From positions 245,391-309,390 of the forward strand of contig JANPWX010000131.1 in assembly GCA_024734555.1 (NCBI GenBank): a stretch of DNA of 64,000 bases, read 5' to 3'. Origin of the DNA: Trochalopteron elliotii. Lineage: Eukaryota > Chordata > Aves > Passeriformes > Leiothrichidae. Made by a program: the position numbers and the translations under genes. Below the pieces are notes generated by a model. It did no database searches. It was given only the letters and a program-made list of their open reading frames with translations, and was not told the DNA's origin. Position 1 is the first letter of the stretch; each line of letters starts with the position of its first letter. Of the stretch, positions 13,578 to 26,607 are shown piece after piece.

Positions 13578-14143
13578 TGCTGGCCTGTATCACAAATAGT
13601 GTGGCCAGCAGGACCAGGGCAGTGATTGTCTCCCTGGAGTCATCACTGGTGAGATGGCGCCTTGAATCCTGTGTCCAGTTCTGAGCCCCTCAATTCAGGA
13701 AAGATATTGAGGTGCTGCAGCTAGTCCAGAGAAGGGCAACAAAGTTGGTGAAGGGTCTGAGGAACAGCTGAGGGAGTGGGGTTTTTTAACCTGGAGAAAA
13801 GGAGGCTCAGGGGAGACCTTATTTCTCTCTACAAAGCTGAAAGGAGGTTGCAGCCAGGTGAGGGTGGGTCTCTTCTCTCAGCGACAGGACAAGAGGAAAT
13901 GGCCTCAAGTTGTGCCAGGGGAGGTTCAGGCTGGAAATCAGGAATAATTTCTTCACTGAAAGTGTTGTCAAGCACTGGAAGAGTGCCAGGGATGTGGTGG
14001 AATCACCATCCCTAGAGGTGTTAAAGAAATGACTGGGCACGGCACTGATTGCCATGGTCTAGTTGACAGCATGGTGTTCGGTCAAAGGTTGGGCTCAGTG
14101 ATCTTGGACGTATTTTCCAACCTTAATGATTCTGTGACTGTGA
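13578..14143 (+). mobile_element. CR1 LINE fragment, about 565 bp, sense
   Basis: Contains GTGTGGCCAGCAGGACCAGG, GTCCAGAGAAGGGCAACAAA, GGAGGCTCAGGGGAGACCTT and CAAGTTGTGCCAGGGGAGGT, ending AACCTTAATGATTCTGTGAC, the CR1 3' terminus. It covers the end of ORF2 and the 3'UTR, with several indels. It is the longest CR1 copy in the window. Confidence 0.93.
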
Positions 14144-14520
14144 AAGCAAAGGAAGGAATAGCATACCCAGTTTGTATTCAGTGTGATAATATGAAATCAG
14201 CACCTATTTAACATGAAGTATCTTCAGAATACCTTTCAAAAATGAGACAGTGCTAAAAAGGATGGGCATAAATTATTTTTTTAAAATGTGGAATAGCAAG
14301 AAAAAATTTTGACAAGAAGGAAATAATTTCCAAGTAGAAGCACAGACAGTTCTTAGTTATAGTGACACTGACAGGCAGGCTTTATAATAGTCTAAAATTC
14401 TTCACTAATCCACAGAATGAACCAAATCATCTTTCCTATCTTAACTAGTAAGATTCATGTTTGACCTACTGTCATATATTATGTAATAGTATGATGGAGG
14501 TTGGTCAATCAAATAGCTGT

Positions 14521-14590
14521 GATCATGGAATCATGGAATCATAGAATGGCTAGGGTTGGAAGGGACCTTAGAGATATCTCATTCCAACAT
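14521..14590 (-). mobile_element. Short CR1 3'-end fragment (antisense)
   Basis: GATCATGGAATCATGGAATC followed by ATAGAATGGCTAGGGTTGGA and AGGGACCTTAGAGATATCTC. The 8-bp terminal repeat of CR1 is present two to three times. It lies about 380 bp after the longer CR1 copy, in opposite orientation. Confidence 0.85.
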
Positions 14591-15944
14591 GATCTTGTTG
14601 GAACTGTTGGGTGTGGCAACTGCCTTTTGTTTAGACTAAGCAGGTTAATGCTCCTTTACTTAGCAAAGGATGAAACACTGGCAAATGGTTATCCCAGGAC
14701 TAAACCCTATGGCCAGTGAGTCATAGGTGCAATTGGGAGCAGTTTAATGTGACCTGTACGTGAAGGGGAAAGCAGCACGAACACCATGGCACAGGTTTGC
14801 AGCAGAATCTCAGTCAGAAAGACACTGGTCCCCTCTAAAACATCATTGACGTGGGTCACTGATTGCCCCAAGTACAGAGGCTCTCCTGACCAGGATCACC
14901 ACAGGAGCCCAGCAGAGGAGGTGGCCAGGGGACACGACTGCCAGGACAAAAAAATCTTAAATACAATCTGAAAGGAAGGTGTATTTGAAGAGACCATCTG
15001 GAAAGGAACCTTGAACTTTCTTTTTTTGAGTAGATTTCTTCTACTGATGCTCCACTCTGTATTCAAAATTGGAGCAGAATTTGCTTATTAATTGTCAAAA
15101 CTGGAATGGCATTAGAAAGGATTAATTTCTACTCCTAATAACTGTCAGCCTGAAAAATTCCTGATGGCTTAGATCACAAGCGTAGTAAGAACTCTGGTAA
15201 TTTTTTTAATCTATGTAATTAAAGTCATGACTGTGATGATTCTCCAGGAATATATTTTGTGTCAGTCTTCCAGCTCCCCATTTTGCTCATGTTGAAGTCA
15301 CCTGCAAGGGCCTTCATTGACCTTAAAGATGTCAAGTCAAGATATATCCAATAGAAAATGCTTAGATGTTAAAATGATGGTTATGTATCTCCACAGTAAA
15401 AATGTGACTGCCTGCAATGTATTCCTGACTAATTTTTGATAATTCATTTGTATTGTCAGTTCTAAACTGATGTGTCTTCTTTTCATGTGTCTTCTATGCT
15501 TCATTAAGTGTTTTGTATTTTTTGGAATTTCAGTGTGCTAGAAGTGCAGAATAAAGTATCAACAGGCATAAACTGAATTCTTCGCTTATTTATCCCTGAG
15601 TGGATGGAATATAAAGTTATTCTTTCTGGAATTCTTTTATATCTACATTAAAAATAATACTGCTACGTTTACATGTCCGTGACAACTTTTAATTTGATTT
15701 TATGAAAGGCCCATTGTCTAAACTTTGTATGAAATCCCACATGCAATACTTTCGGGCACATCCAAAGCATTTCGTTCTTTTGAAGCTATTGTGAAGGTCA
15801 AACCAAAATATTTGGTCTTTCTTAAACGTGTTGGTATGTCAGGAAGGTTGGAGTTGACAACAGGGATCTGCCCTTGCCGGCAAAGTTAGTTCTGAAGTTA
15901 GTTAAGCAAAATTCTGTGTAGTGGAACCTGTTGTTCCAAACCAC
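14591..15944. other. DNA upstream of the CpG island, nothing recognised
   Basis: AT-rich non-coding sequence up to the abrupt rise in GC at about 15,945. Could hold upstream regulatory sites, but I can name none. Confidence 0.6.
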
Positions 15945-16228
15945 CGGGGTGGTCCTCTGGCAAGCGATGGTGGTGTTCATCCCCGCAGCCCAGCCCCGTG
16001 TGCTGGGGGCTTCCCGGCTCCTCCAGCGTCACTGCTCGGCCCCGTCCCCGCCGCGTCCCGGCCCTTCCCCCGCTGCCGGCGGCTGAGGAAGTCCATTGTG
16101 TCCGCGGCGCGGCTCCAGCCCCCCCGACGGACGTTTCTGGTGCGTTGGGCAAGTTCCCAGTCATGCCGAGCATTCTTGGGCAGATCGGGCGATAAGGGGA
16201 GGAAATGACGGAGAGTCACCCCAGCACC
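15945..16228 (+). promoter_or_regulatory. CpG island, probable PIK3C2A promoter / first-exon region
   Basis: GC content and CpG density jump here compared with the AT-rich surroundings, with clusters such as CCGCCGCGTCCCGGCCC and CCGCGGCGCGGC. It lies about 10.5 kb before the coding start on the correct side. No TATA box or clear first-exon donor can be chosen; the first exon may be in the adjoining N run. It could also be a two-way promoter, since NUCB2 lies divergently upstream of PIK3C2A in mammals (recalled synteny). Confidence 0.7.
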
Positions 16229-16627
16229 NNNNNNNNNNNNNNNNNNNNNNNNNNNNNNNNNNNNNNNNNNNNNNNNNNNNNNNNNNNNNNNNNNNNNNNN
16301 NNNNNNNNNNNNNNNNNNNNNNNNNNNNNNNNNNNNNNNNNNNNNNNNNNNNNNNNNNNNNNNNNNNNNNNNNNNNNNNNNNNNNNNNNNNNNNNNNNNN
16401 NNNNNNNNNNNNNNNNNNNNNNNNNNNNNNNNNNNNNNNNNNNNNNNNNNNNNNNNNNNNNNNNNNNNNNNNNNNNNNNNNNNNNNNNNNNNNNNNNNNN
16501 NNNNNNNNNNNNNNNNNNNNNNNNNNNNNNNNNNNNNNNNNNNNNNNNNNNNNNNNNNNNNNNNNNNNNNNNNNNNNNNNNNNNNNNNNNNNNNNNNNNN
16601 NNNNNNNNNNNNNNNNNNNNNNNNNNN
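16229..16627. other. Assembly gap (399 N)
   Basis: Unbroken N run starting inside the CpG-rich sequence. Sequence after it (from 16,628) is no longer GC-rich, so the gap hides the distal half of the island and possibly the transcription start and first exon. Confidence 1.
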
Positions 16628-19600
16628 AGTGCTGTTTGTTTTCTGGGGTTGTGTTTGTTCTTTTGTAAAAGCAAGTTGGAGCAGAACTGGTAAGAATAAG
16701 GGGACAGTAAAAGAAAGTTGCATAGAAGATAAAGGCAGAGGGAGAGAGCACAGGCAGAAAGGACAAATACTTGAAGTAAATGACCTTTTGGGGAGGGGAC
16801 CACAAACCAGACAAGTGATAGGTTATTTAGAGTCTCATCTTCTTAAATGGTGTGCTGTATGTCTCTTAGAGATGCTTGTGTATGAAAAACACGAAGGAGA
16901 TCTCAGGAAATATTTAAAGTTTTGATTGATTTAATAAAATAGATTTGTATTAATTACAGTGCAGTAGTAATACTGATTTATATACTGAAGTTCCTCTTAC
17001 CTGTGGGTTATTGCTGTCATCCCTGAGAACTCAAACATAAAGATTCATCAGGACATATAATCATTGTATTGAAATTGATAATTTAGTTATTTTTACCTGA
17101 TTTGAGTAGTTGTCTGTGTACTAACAAAGAAAATTGAATTCCTTAAATGGAAAATGATGCATTTCAAAACATCAAGTAAAAAACTTTCTGATTTTGTGTT
17201 CCTTTGTTTCTTACTTCTCAAACTAAATTGAAACTGGTGATATTTCTTACTCAGTGTTGCTGTTGTATTTGCTGGCTAGCTGGAGACACTTGGATTAAAA
17301 TGTTGTTTAAGAAATAAAAATGCTGAGGTGATGTTTTAGAGGGCTTTTTTTTTGTTGTTGTTGTCTTAGGCTTTGATGTGGGATCAAAACCAGATGGTAT
17401 GGGGTTATTTAGAAAAATGAATGCTAGATTTGAACTTTATTAGAGTAGGATTGCATGTTGTTTGTCTTTTAAACTCTTGAACGACCTTAACGTGGCCTTA
17501 TGGAAGCTTTGAAAATTGCAGTGCAGTAGCACCAGTCTAAGTCCAGTGTAAGTCCAACACTGACATGACTGAAATCCATAAAATACAACATCAGCCTTAA
17601 AGACATTCAGGTAAAGATCTTCTGGTTTTTTGTTGTTGTTGTTTTAGAAGTATTGCCTTTTAGTGTCTGCAGTCAGAAAATTATTTGGTGTGTATTTATT
17701 TTTAGGATAATACAACAAGCTTAGAAATGAGAGAGCATTACACCAATGTAAGTTGTTTGCTGTATGGATGTGTAACTGTGTAAACATATCGTTCTATTTT
17801 AAGTAGAAGATGTGCATGTGTAATTAATTACCAGAAGCAGGGTTCAGTCATTATCAACAGTGGTCAATAAAATCAGTCATCTAATACAGCATCATCCAAC
17901 CCCTTTGTAGGTGAGGAGGTTGGTGTGATGTAAGTTTGTGAGAAGAATGATGAAGTTGTTTCCAGGCTGGACTGGAAAGGGAAGGAGGAAATGTTTCAGT
18001 AATGATAAACCTCACTTAAGCTATAAAAATTTTAGAATTAAATGCTTTCGTCAAAGCTCACATGAAAAAAGTTATGAGAAATATTACTTCATCTATAACT
18101 TTGTAGAAATGCAGCCTGGAAATATTTTCTTAGATCGAACTGTCCAAGTGATGGTCACTTCAGAGGGAAGAAATGGAAGTAAGAGGGAGAAGGTATGTCT
18201 GCATGTTTCATGTAACTTGTAATTTGAAGTTACAAACAAAACATCCCTTACAAAAACCCAACCACAACTTGCCGTGTGTAGTGTGTGAGGACCTTGTGGT
18301 ATTTGTGCTAAGGGAATGTCACTGGATCAGATCTGGAGGTTGTGTAGTGCATCACGACCCAGAGGAAATATAATTGAGCTTGTAGGTTTCAGTGTTGTAG
18401 TTGCTGTTTGTAGGGGACTGATCAAGAAAGGTCATCAATAACTGATCCAATCTTCTGCTTGGGTTGTAGTCACAGCAGAGTGTGGTGACAGTGCTGTTAC
18501 AAGGTGAGGGCTGGAAGTTTGCCTGAGTTCAGCATCCATTGGAACAAAATCCTGATGAAAAAGTCCATCAAGAGTCTTAACCTTAGAGAAGTTACCTCAG
18601 GATTCAGAAAGTACTTGAGTGCCAAATTAGTGGAGACTAGAAGGGTATTTTGGGGGAGTGTTTGTGTTGCTTTAGCTTTTTCCTATTTGCATTTCCAAAG
18701 CCACCTTTAGAGACAAGATAAGGATGAGATGAACCTTTGGTCTGAGTGTAGCCACCCTGTTCAGTCCTCTACCTGTGTATTGTAAAAAAACCAAACCCCA
18801 TAATGGTTGAATCAATATGTGTAATAATCATTTAGTATTTTCTAATGGATAAAGCATGGAGGTACACGTGAACAGTGCATTGGTTCTGTCAATTAGTAAT
18901 CAGCAATTCTGCTCCATCTCCTATGAATATGAGGTGTGTGACTAAGAAGCATCTGCTGGTTATAACTGAAACTGTGCAAGTTTCCTGCCTGAGGGGAAAT
19001 TCAGCTGCTGAAGCAAGTGGTGGAAATAATTTGGCTACTGCAGCAGAATTGCATTAGGTTGGGCTGGTAGGGTGATATTAATACAGTGATACAGAGTTCA
19101 GTCTGGGCCAGAGCTGAGGTGTCAGTGTTTCCTCTCCGTGCACCTTTTTGATGATGTTTTGTTGAAGGTGTCTGTTGTGCACAGGGAGTAAATAGGATCT
19201 CTGTGGGGGAGGGTTGTTTTCATCTCCCTGTGTTAACAGCCTCTGTCCCTTGCATCATGAGCCTCCTGCGTTTTGTTGTGTTTTCAATGTTTTGAGGCAT
19301 TAGGAGGATGTCTGCAGGGCTTACTTTGGGCATATAGTTTAGGAAAAATTGGGATTTTAACATGGTCCTCTGTCTATGCTGCAGAATATTACAGAACTAT
19401 ATAGAAGGCCTTTGGGCATCTCTGCTGTGGTAATTAAAGCAGACAGTGCAGATGTTTCTTTCCTCTCTCTCTGTTCTACATGCACTAGACACTTTCTATG
19501 GTTTTGATAAAATCAGATATGTAGTTTAAAATGTTGTCTGTCTTCTCTTTAGTTCCATTGGGATTGGGATTAATGAAGTACTAATTTAGCTACATGCTGC

Positions 19601-22600
19601 AGGTAATCTTTCATTCTCTACTGGGGTCAGGCCCCACACTGCATGAATAACTAAGGTCCCTTCCAGTCTTCATTGTTCCATGAAAATGATATTCCAGAAT
19701 AAAATTACTTTGCAAGTCAGGAATTACTGCACCAGTTATTCAGCTGGGGAATCAAAATATTTGGGATAATGACCTCACTTAAAGAATAGGAAAAAGCCTC
19801 CCCTTAAGGCAGCAGCTAATGTTGATTCTGTGTGAAAGTTTGTATTGAGTGAGTGTTTTCAAGTGGCCTTTGAAAAGCGGGATTGGTGGAGGGATTGTGC
19901 ACGTCAGGGTGACGTGGAGAAAAGCACAGCTTAAGAGGTGTCTGTAGAGCAAGGGAACCAGTACAAAGTTTTTAAAAGCAAACTTTTGAAACAGGAGGAG
20001 TGGAATTGAAAGCATTATTCTGTAAGGGGAAACATTGCAACAGAACTAGAATTCCTAGCCTTTGTCAAACAATGCGGGTAATGAGCTTGGCTGTAAGGCA
20101 TGGAAAAAAACTATCTTGGCCAAGTGCATCGGAATGAAACAGCCTGGGATGCCATCAGTTTCATTCTTGCTCTTTTCTGGTACCTGCATCCAGAAAATAC
20201 TGGGCAGGAACAGAATAGGAGGATGCTGTTAGGAAGCTGAGAACAGGATAGGAGGAAATACAGGGATGCAAAGTTTGGTGAGTAGTTGTACAGCTGATGA
20301 AACAGATGCCAAGCTTCCTGTTGATTTGTGTCTTCCACTGGTTGGCTCTAAGGACTTCTTGCCATGATTCAATCATTTATCAAGTTTATCCTGGTGATAA
20401 ATCTGCAGCGTCCAGTTATATGAGCTCATCCTAGGGTTTCCTTCTGGCTGTGACACCCAGTGTTCTTGGCAGGGTCAAGGTTTTTGCTTCATGAGACTTA
20501 CATGGAATTCAATTATCTTTATGACCCTCATCTCTTACCAAACCTTAATGGACTGGTGATTAGGTTCAAAATATGAGGGGAGGAGTATAATAGCAGAAAT
20601 GTGCTGAGTTAGCTTGCAAACCTGCTGTACAAAATCTGCATGTACCCACATCTACTGATGGAAGGGCTTGCCAGTGGTGCAAACCATTGCAGGGGGAGAA
20701 TGTGGCCATGAAAAACACATGGTCTGTAGGTATCTGTAGCTGCCCTCACTGAGATCTGGCTGGAACATCATGACAGGTGCATCCATGCTTTGTCTCTCTT
20801 GAAACATTGATCAAAACCTGAAGATTCAAATTTAACAGCAGCTACAAAGTGTGCCATATCTACTAATGATCCTCTGCACAGTGTCCTGGGTGAAAATTGA
20901 TTTCAATAGTTCATGAATTTTTATAAGCACTGAAACAGCTGAGGTTGGATTTTTCAAGGGATTTGTTACTGATGTTGAAAGACCTTAAAAGCTGAGACTT
21001 CCTGTTCTAGTGCTAGAAACATCCTATTCTTGCCTAGCCCTCGAGATCAAAGGTTTTGTGATGAAATTGTACTTTCTAGATGTAAATGAAATTTCAAAAT
21101 CAAAGTTAGGAGATGTGGTTCCTGCTTCGGTATTTATGATCTGAATGATTTGAGCAAAACAAGTGAAATCAGTGTTAGTTCAGGGATTGTGCCCAATTAA
21201 AAATTGCACTTGTATTTGAGCTAGTGGAATTGTCTTTGAAGGTGCTGTAGATATGAGCTGAAATTAAATGGATTCTATTTTCTGGTTAACTGTGCTATTC
21301 TCATTTGTAAGGAGGCACTTGCTAATTTTGCTAAAATGACTGGATTAAAGAAGCTACTAAGTTTTTAATGGAAAAATAGTGTGATAGGACTGTACAGCTT
21401 TAACACTGACCTTTCATGACTGTTTGTTATTGAGAAAACCTCCAGTATAAACCTGACATTATTTAAAAAGTGTAACTGCTTTACTTCAAGAAGTCACGTC
21501 ATGAGTATGTGCCCAGTTTTTTGTCAGTTTGTAGCAATCTGAGTGCATCTGGCAGAGAGGGCTTCTGAACATCAAAGTTCTTGTGACTCTTTTCTTTCTT
21601 TTTTTTTGCTAAGGAGTTTTCCTGCTGTGGCAAATGTCTGGCTATGAATTCCTTTGCAGATGATTAGTATTTTCCACAGTGTATTACTGCTGTCGTATTT
21701 TGCTAAGTTTTCCCTGGTTTCCCATAAAACTGCTACTGTCTCTGGTATGCAGGCAAGATTTGTTAATTTGGAAGTTAGCTATGATTCAATGTGAGGCAAA
21801 TGCTTCAAGTATTTTTATTTTTGTTTTCTTCAATGGCAAAATAACCTCAAAGTTACTTGGAAAATTGCACTTGTTTTGAGGAAGTGCTGGCTACTGTCTG
21901 CCAGGGCCTTACTTTATAAGGAATGCAGGAAATGGCCTGACTTGTTATCATTGCTTCTGTATTTAGTGCTTGGACTCCAGGGAATTCATGTGCACTGATT
22001 TCTGATAGCTATAAAGTACTTCTTGTAAAGAAATTGCAAAATAATGTGTTGTGTGCTTGCGTAGAACAAATTATAAATAGGGTATTCCAAGCCTTGGGTG
22101 TTTTTGAAAAGAAAGCTCTGCAACTCATCTGAAATAGAGGAGAATGTTAACATGTACATGAGCAGATGGTGAGATTACCTCTGCTTAAGGTAAAACGATT
22201 TATGTCTGATGAAGTCATCCCTTGCTTATTAAGATAGGAAGCTAATTCAGATGTTGGGAGCCTTTGTCCTGGTAGGGATGTAATTTCTCGTATTGGTTCC
22301 CCGGAGCTTCTTACTAGAAAACTATAAATTCCTTATTGGAAAGAAAATTCTGCCTGGTTCCATTTTATGTATTTGCCAGACTAGTGCATATCTGGGGGTT
22401 TTTTAATGTAAGTCTCTCTAAGTAAAAATCTGGTTTAAAATTAATTTCCATTCCATGTAAAGGCTTTGATCTGAAGAAGATGGTCAGGCATCTTGCAGTT
22501 TCTTGGTTCTTGTTTATTAAGTAAGTTTTCTTGCTGTTTTTTTTAAAGAGTATTTTACTCTGTAATAATGAATGTACAGTACACAAAATTATATAACAAT

Positions 22601-22646
22601 ACACAGGTACTTGAGTGATCAAATTAACTTTAGACTCTAAATACAT
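16628..22646 (+). other. PIK3C2A: Proximal part of PIK3C2A intron 1
   Basis: AT-rich intronic sequence between the gap and the pseudogene-like tract, with TTG trinucleotide stretches near 17,355 and 17,630 and one weak CR1 remnant. No exon can be supported, though an additional non-coding 5'UTR exon cannot be excluded. Confidence 0.55.
19640..19690 (+). mobile_element. Possible eroded CR1 3' end
   Basis: ACTAAGGTCCCTTCCAGTCT followed by TCATTGTTCCATG resembles the last 40 bases of a CR1 element in sense orientation. Short and decayed, so only a weak call. Confidence 0.35.
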
Positions 22647-24363
22647 TTATGTAAAATGGTTACCAAGGAAGTGTTGCTCTTGCAGCAACTCTGCTAGACT
22701 GGAGCCAAAGAGGTCTGCAGACTCCTGTCTGATCACAGCTGGTTGAGAAAGGAAATACTGCTTCAAGTTAGTGAAATCTGACTGCAGGAGACATTACCCT
22801 TGGTCAAGGCTGTAGATAAATTGTGTGGTTGAGGTTTTGGACCCACTTTTAAAGGAAGCTGGTGAGGTTCTGCTAGAGCAGTGGAAATGTGGTGACTTCA
22901 CCCGAATATGAATGTGTCTGTTTAATTTCAAAATTAGGGGACAAGTAATACCACTTCTGAATTTCTGTTATAATCTCTTCAATTGCTTCTGGCTTTCCTT
23001 GAAAAATAAACAGAATGTTTCTCACATTCTTCGCGTGCTTGGCAAGAGGAGCGCTCTTGAAGGTGGACAGGTTGACAGCTGAAAACTGATTATTACTGTT
23101 ACTTAAAATAGTGTGCAGCAGTTCAGATGAGAGCAGTCCTAGCTCTGTGAGGATCACTTCTGGGTCTTCAATGACCTCCAGTTGTTGCAAATTTCTGGTG
23201 ACTTCCTATAGCTTGGCCAGTAATGGTTCAGGATTCCAGGATTTGAAGTGAAACTTATTTTTCTGAGTGTTTGAGGAGTTCCCTGCTGACAGATGATCCT
23301 AATGGAATTTGCCCTTCTCTTTGTAAATGTTGGAAAAGTTTAAGTTCTGCTCACTCTCTGCCTTTGAACTTAGATGGCTGCAAAGTGAGGGGTTCAAAGT
23401 GAACCTGAGCTTTTTCACATAAGTTAACTGATGCTGCATGGTTAGCATTTAAAAGAAGGTCTGTCAGTATTTTAATCATGCCTATGCCTAGGGAGCTTTT
23501 CTTCAGATGTGTTATATGAATTTACTGCTTAGAACTGGCATGCAGGGTAAAGTTGCACCAAATCTTTTGCAATTTTATCAGATTTTTAATATCAGTTTTT
23601 TTAATGTCAAACTCTCTGAAAAAAACCTGCAGTATGCCTATAAAATTTGACAGACATTTATACATTGACTTTAGAAGTTTCCCAAAGACAGGACTTAAAT
23701 ACAGCAATCACATTATGTGTATGCATGCTGTTGAGGCTGTTTTGCAAAGAACAAGGCTAAAATTCAAATTTTCAGCTAACCAGTAACAATAACCTTCTCT
23801 CTTGAATGCTAGAAGCCACTGGATTTGTCACTGCAAGTGTGCTGTCATAAAGTGGCTGAAATACAGCACTGTAATGTGAAATTGTGCAATAACCAAGCAG
23901 TTATTGTGTGACTGGGATTCTCTAGATGTTGTGAATGAAGGTGCTGTGGTAGCTGTGTACCGTGTTTCTGAGAGCTGAGGAATGTGTGTTTATCTGCAGT
24001 TGTGACTTCCTCCAACAGTGGCTCTCCTTGTGAACAGGAGACTGCTTAGTGATATGGAGATCAAGGCCATCGATTTTAGCAGAAAAATAAGGCTTTTTCT
24101 TTTTTTTTAAGAGCTGGCTGTTGTTATATACAAACACTTTGAAGACCATTTTTTTTTTTTCATCTCCTTAAGAAAAAATCACTTGTAGTTGTCAAGCGGC
24201 ACATGAATGGATTGATAATCTTGTAAGTTGTAGCCCAAGGAGTTCTGAATAGTCTCAGAAAGCATGATTCCATTGTATTTTTTGGAATAAAGTTCAGGAA
24301 AAAGCCCTGCTGCTGTTTAGAATCCTTAGGCAACAGCAAGACTCTGAAAACTGCAAACTGCAC
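22647..24363 (-). pseudogene. Unidentified decayed coding sequence, antisense within PIK3C2A intron 1
   Basis: On the minus strand a series of protein-like open segments follows in order. They are 24,363-24,160 (QFAVFRVLLLPKDSKQQQGF...), 24,149-23,922 (KIDGLDLHITKQSPVHKES...), about 23,795-23,522 (YLSPVFGKLLKSMYKCLSNF...), 23,509-23,258 (LGIGMIKILTDLLLNANHA...), about 23,252-22,873 (LEVIEDPEVILTELGLLSSE...) and 22,778-22,647 (IRQESADLFGSSLAELLQEQ, then a stop). Composition is that of a soluble helical protein rich in L, E and K, unlike random AT-rich translation. The segments are separated by single in-frame stops (for example KFKGRE-stop-AELKLF) and small frame changes, the pattern of a dead gene copy. 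No intron boundaries are evident, which suggests a retrocopy. Similar segments may continue upstream to about 25,677 (MSSSNSQYAHQAAR). I could not match it to a known family. Confidence 0.6.
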
Positions 24364-26607
24364 TTACCTCAGGCTGCTGCTTCTTGGAAAAGCCAAGTAG
24401 GAATTCTCGAGAGGACTTCATAAATCAGGGTGTTCTTGCATCTAAAAATCTGACATAGCAGTTTTAACCAGCTGTAAGTTAATGAAGAGATTAAGGGCAG
24501 CTTAGCTTTCTAGACAGTCTGAGAAGGTGGTGTCAAGTATATGAGACTTCTCATTAGGATATTATCTGTGGCTGGTAGGCTTAGACCATCAACAAAATAT
24601 TCAGTACGTCTTCAGGAGAAGTTTCAGTATGATTGTCCTGCTAACAGGAGTGTAGTAAATAATTGAAGGCTGCATTTGTGCCATTAATGGGACCAGAGAC
24701 CTGCATTGTCTCGTATTGTAAAGGAGCCCTGCAGAGTAGTTTGGGATTTTTTAATTGATTCCCTGATTGTGTACTACACTGAGCTCTGGAGGTAGGGTAG
24801 GCAGCAGACAGGGCAAGACTTCTTCCTAGTGGCAATGTTTATGGCTTTAATGGGTGGCAAACTCTGCAGCTTCAAATACTGTACAGAAGAGGATCTGGTG
24901 TCTGTTTTTTTTCTGTAGGCTTTGTCTGTGTTGAATATTTACATAATTATCCTGTGGAATGGATTCGTACCTGTAATTTCCAAAGCTCCTCCTTAAGACT
25001 TTATGCCCCAGGACTTGAGTTGTGTGGTTTTCAGGGTTTTATAATTTTGTTAGTCTGTCACAGTTTCAGTCTTTCTGAAGCCACCCTTTTTTGTTTAAAT
25101 CTTGTCGTGGTAACTGTAACATCATTTCTGATTTAATTTTGCTTTGTGAAGGGTTTCACTTGGATTTTTCTTCAGACTGAGCTGAAACGTATAGAACCTC
25201 TTATAAAGATGTGTGTCCTTCACACTATAAGCCATTGAAATGAAGTAGATAAAACAAAAGCTTGGCCAGACTTAAAGAATTTAAAGTATCTGTTATAAAT
25301 CTGTTAAGAATTTTGCTGTCTGTGTGGGGAGTCCAGAGAAATACAGTCACTTTGTTTGAAGCCCATCTTACTGATTTGATTCAAAGAGGGCAAAAAACCC
25401 CCCACTATCTAAAGTCCAAACCCTTCTAATGGGTGTGAATTGAAAGAGAGCATAAAGAATTTTGAGTTCTCTGCCTTATTTGCTGCAGAGAATTCTTAAT
25501 TTGTAGATTGTTGCATGACTTAAACTCAGAATGATTTGCATCTATAAGGCTCATCTAGTTTGGTAAAACTGCGTTTTAATGAGGATTGCTGATTATGTAA
25601 CCCTCCTAGCAGAAACTCATTATTCCTGATTTTTATCTTGCTGCTTGGTGTGCATACTGGCTATTGCTGGAAGACATCTTATCTCCTGGGCTTGGCTCTG
25701 ACCCAGCTGTGTGCAAAAAGCTGGAGAATAAAGTAGAAGTAATGCTGAAAAATAACACAGTTCTTGTGGTAATCTCTTGCAAGATTATTGTAATAAAGAG
25801 TCTGCAGAGATACTGTGGTGAATATGGGAAGTTGTATCATAGTCCTAAGCACAAGCCTGGAATCGGAGAAATGTAAAATACCATTTTCTTGGTGATGGCC
25901 TTAAGCAAAAGTGACCTTCTGTAGTTTCTTCCCTTACCTAGTAGTGAATGACACTTCCTGTAAAGGGCTGTTAAAAGAGATTAGTCAATGAGCAGCTGTA
26001 CTTAAATAGCTTATTTTGCTTCTCCAAGAAATATCATTTCATAACCATTATTTTTCTTGTTAAGAGGGTAAAGTACAATATTTTCCAAAGGAAGAGAGGT
26101 CCTTCAGTGTCATTATGACCATTATAATCACGGTACAGCAGTTTGAAAGGTCTGGTTTTGTAATCTAGTGAAGTAGGGTGGAAGTTCTCTTGATAATGGG
26201 CTTTATCAATGCTATATTTGTATAATATTTAGAATGACTTCTACTCCCAAGATTGCACCTGTGTAATTGCTCTAGTCTGAAAACCGCTACACACCTGAGG
26301 GTGCCTGTTGTGTGTCTTGGCTTTAGCGGTGCAAAAAGAAACCAAGTGCTTCTAGCACCAGTAGGCAGAGGAAGAAAAATAAATGGGTCTCACGTAATTC
26401 AAACACCGTGAATTTATTTGTGTGGCTTCTTTTTAAGTTTGACACTCCCTCCCCCCCCCTCAAGAAACAAAAAATTGGCCTCTTCAAAATTTTACATCCT
26501 GGGTTTCTGAAGGACATGTGCGACTTTGTCAGCTGGTGGCATGTGACTTAGTAGTTGTCCTGGTATGATTTGTTGCGTGTGTTTCTAATGTTTCATTTCC
26601 TTTCCAG
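24364..26607 (+). other. PIK3C2A: Distal part of PIK3C2A intron 1
   Basis: Ends with the acceptor of the first coding exon. The minus strand from 24,364 to about 25,680 may hold the upstream part of the decayed coding sequence (short protein-like pieces such as NRFITDTLNSLSLAKLLFYL). The remainder is plain intron. Confidence 0.5.

Noticed and set aside
15898..16814. Several long open frames across the CpG island
   Set aside because: They are made mainly of the N run; the real sequence on each side does not form a recognised protein.
22873..23190. Treating this 105-codon minus-strand frame as a live gene
   Set aside because: The same protein-like reading continues upstream and downstream through stops and frame changes, so the open part is a surviving piece of a broken copy.
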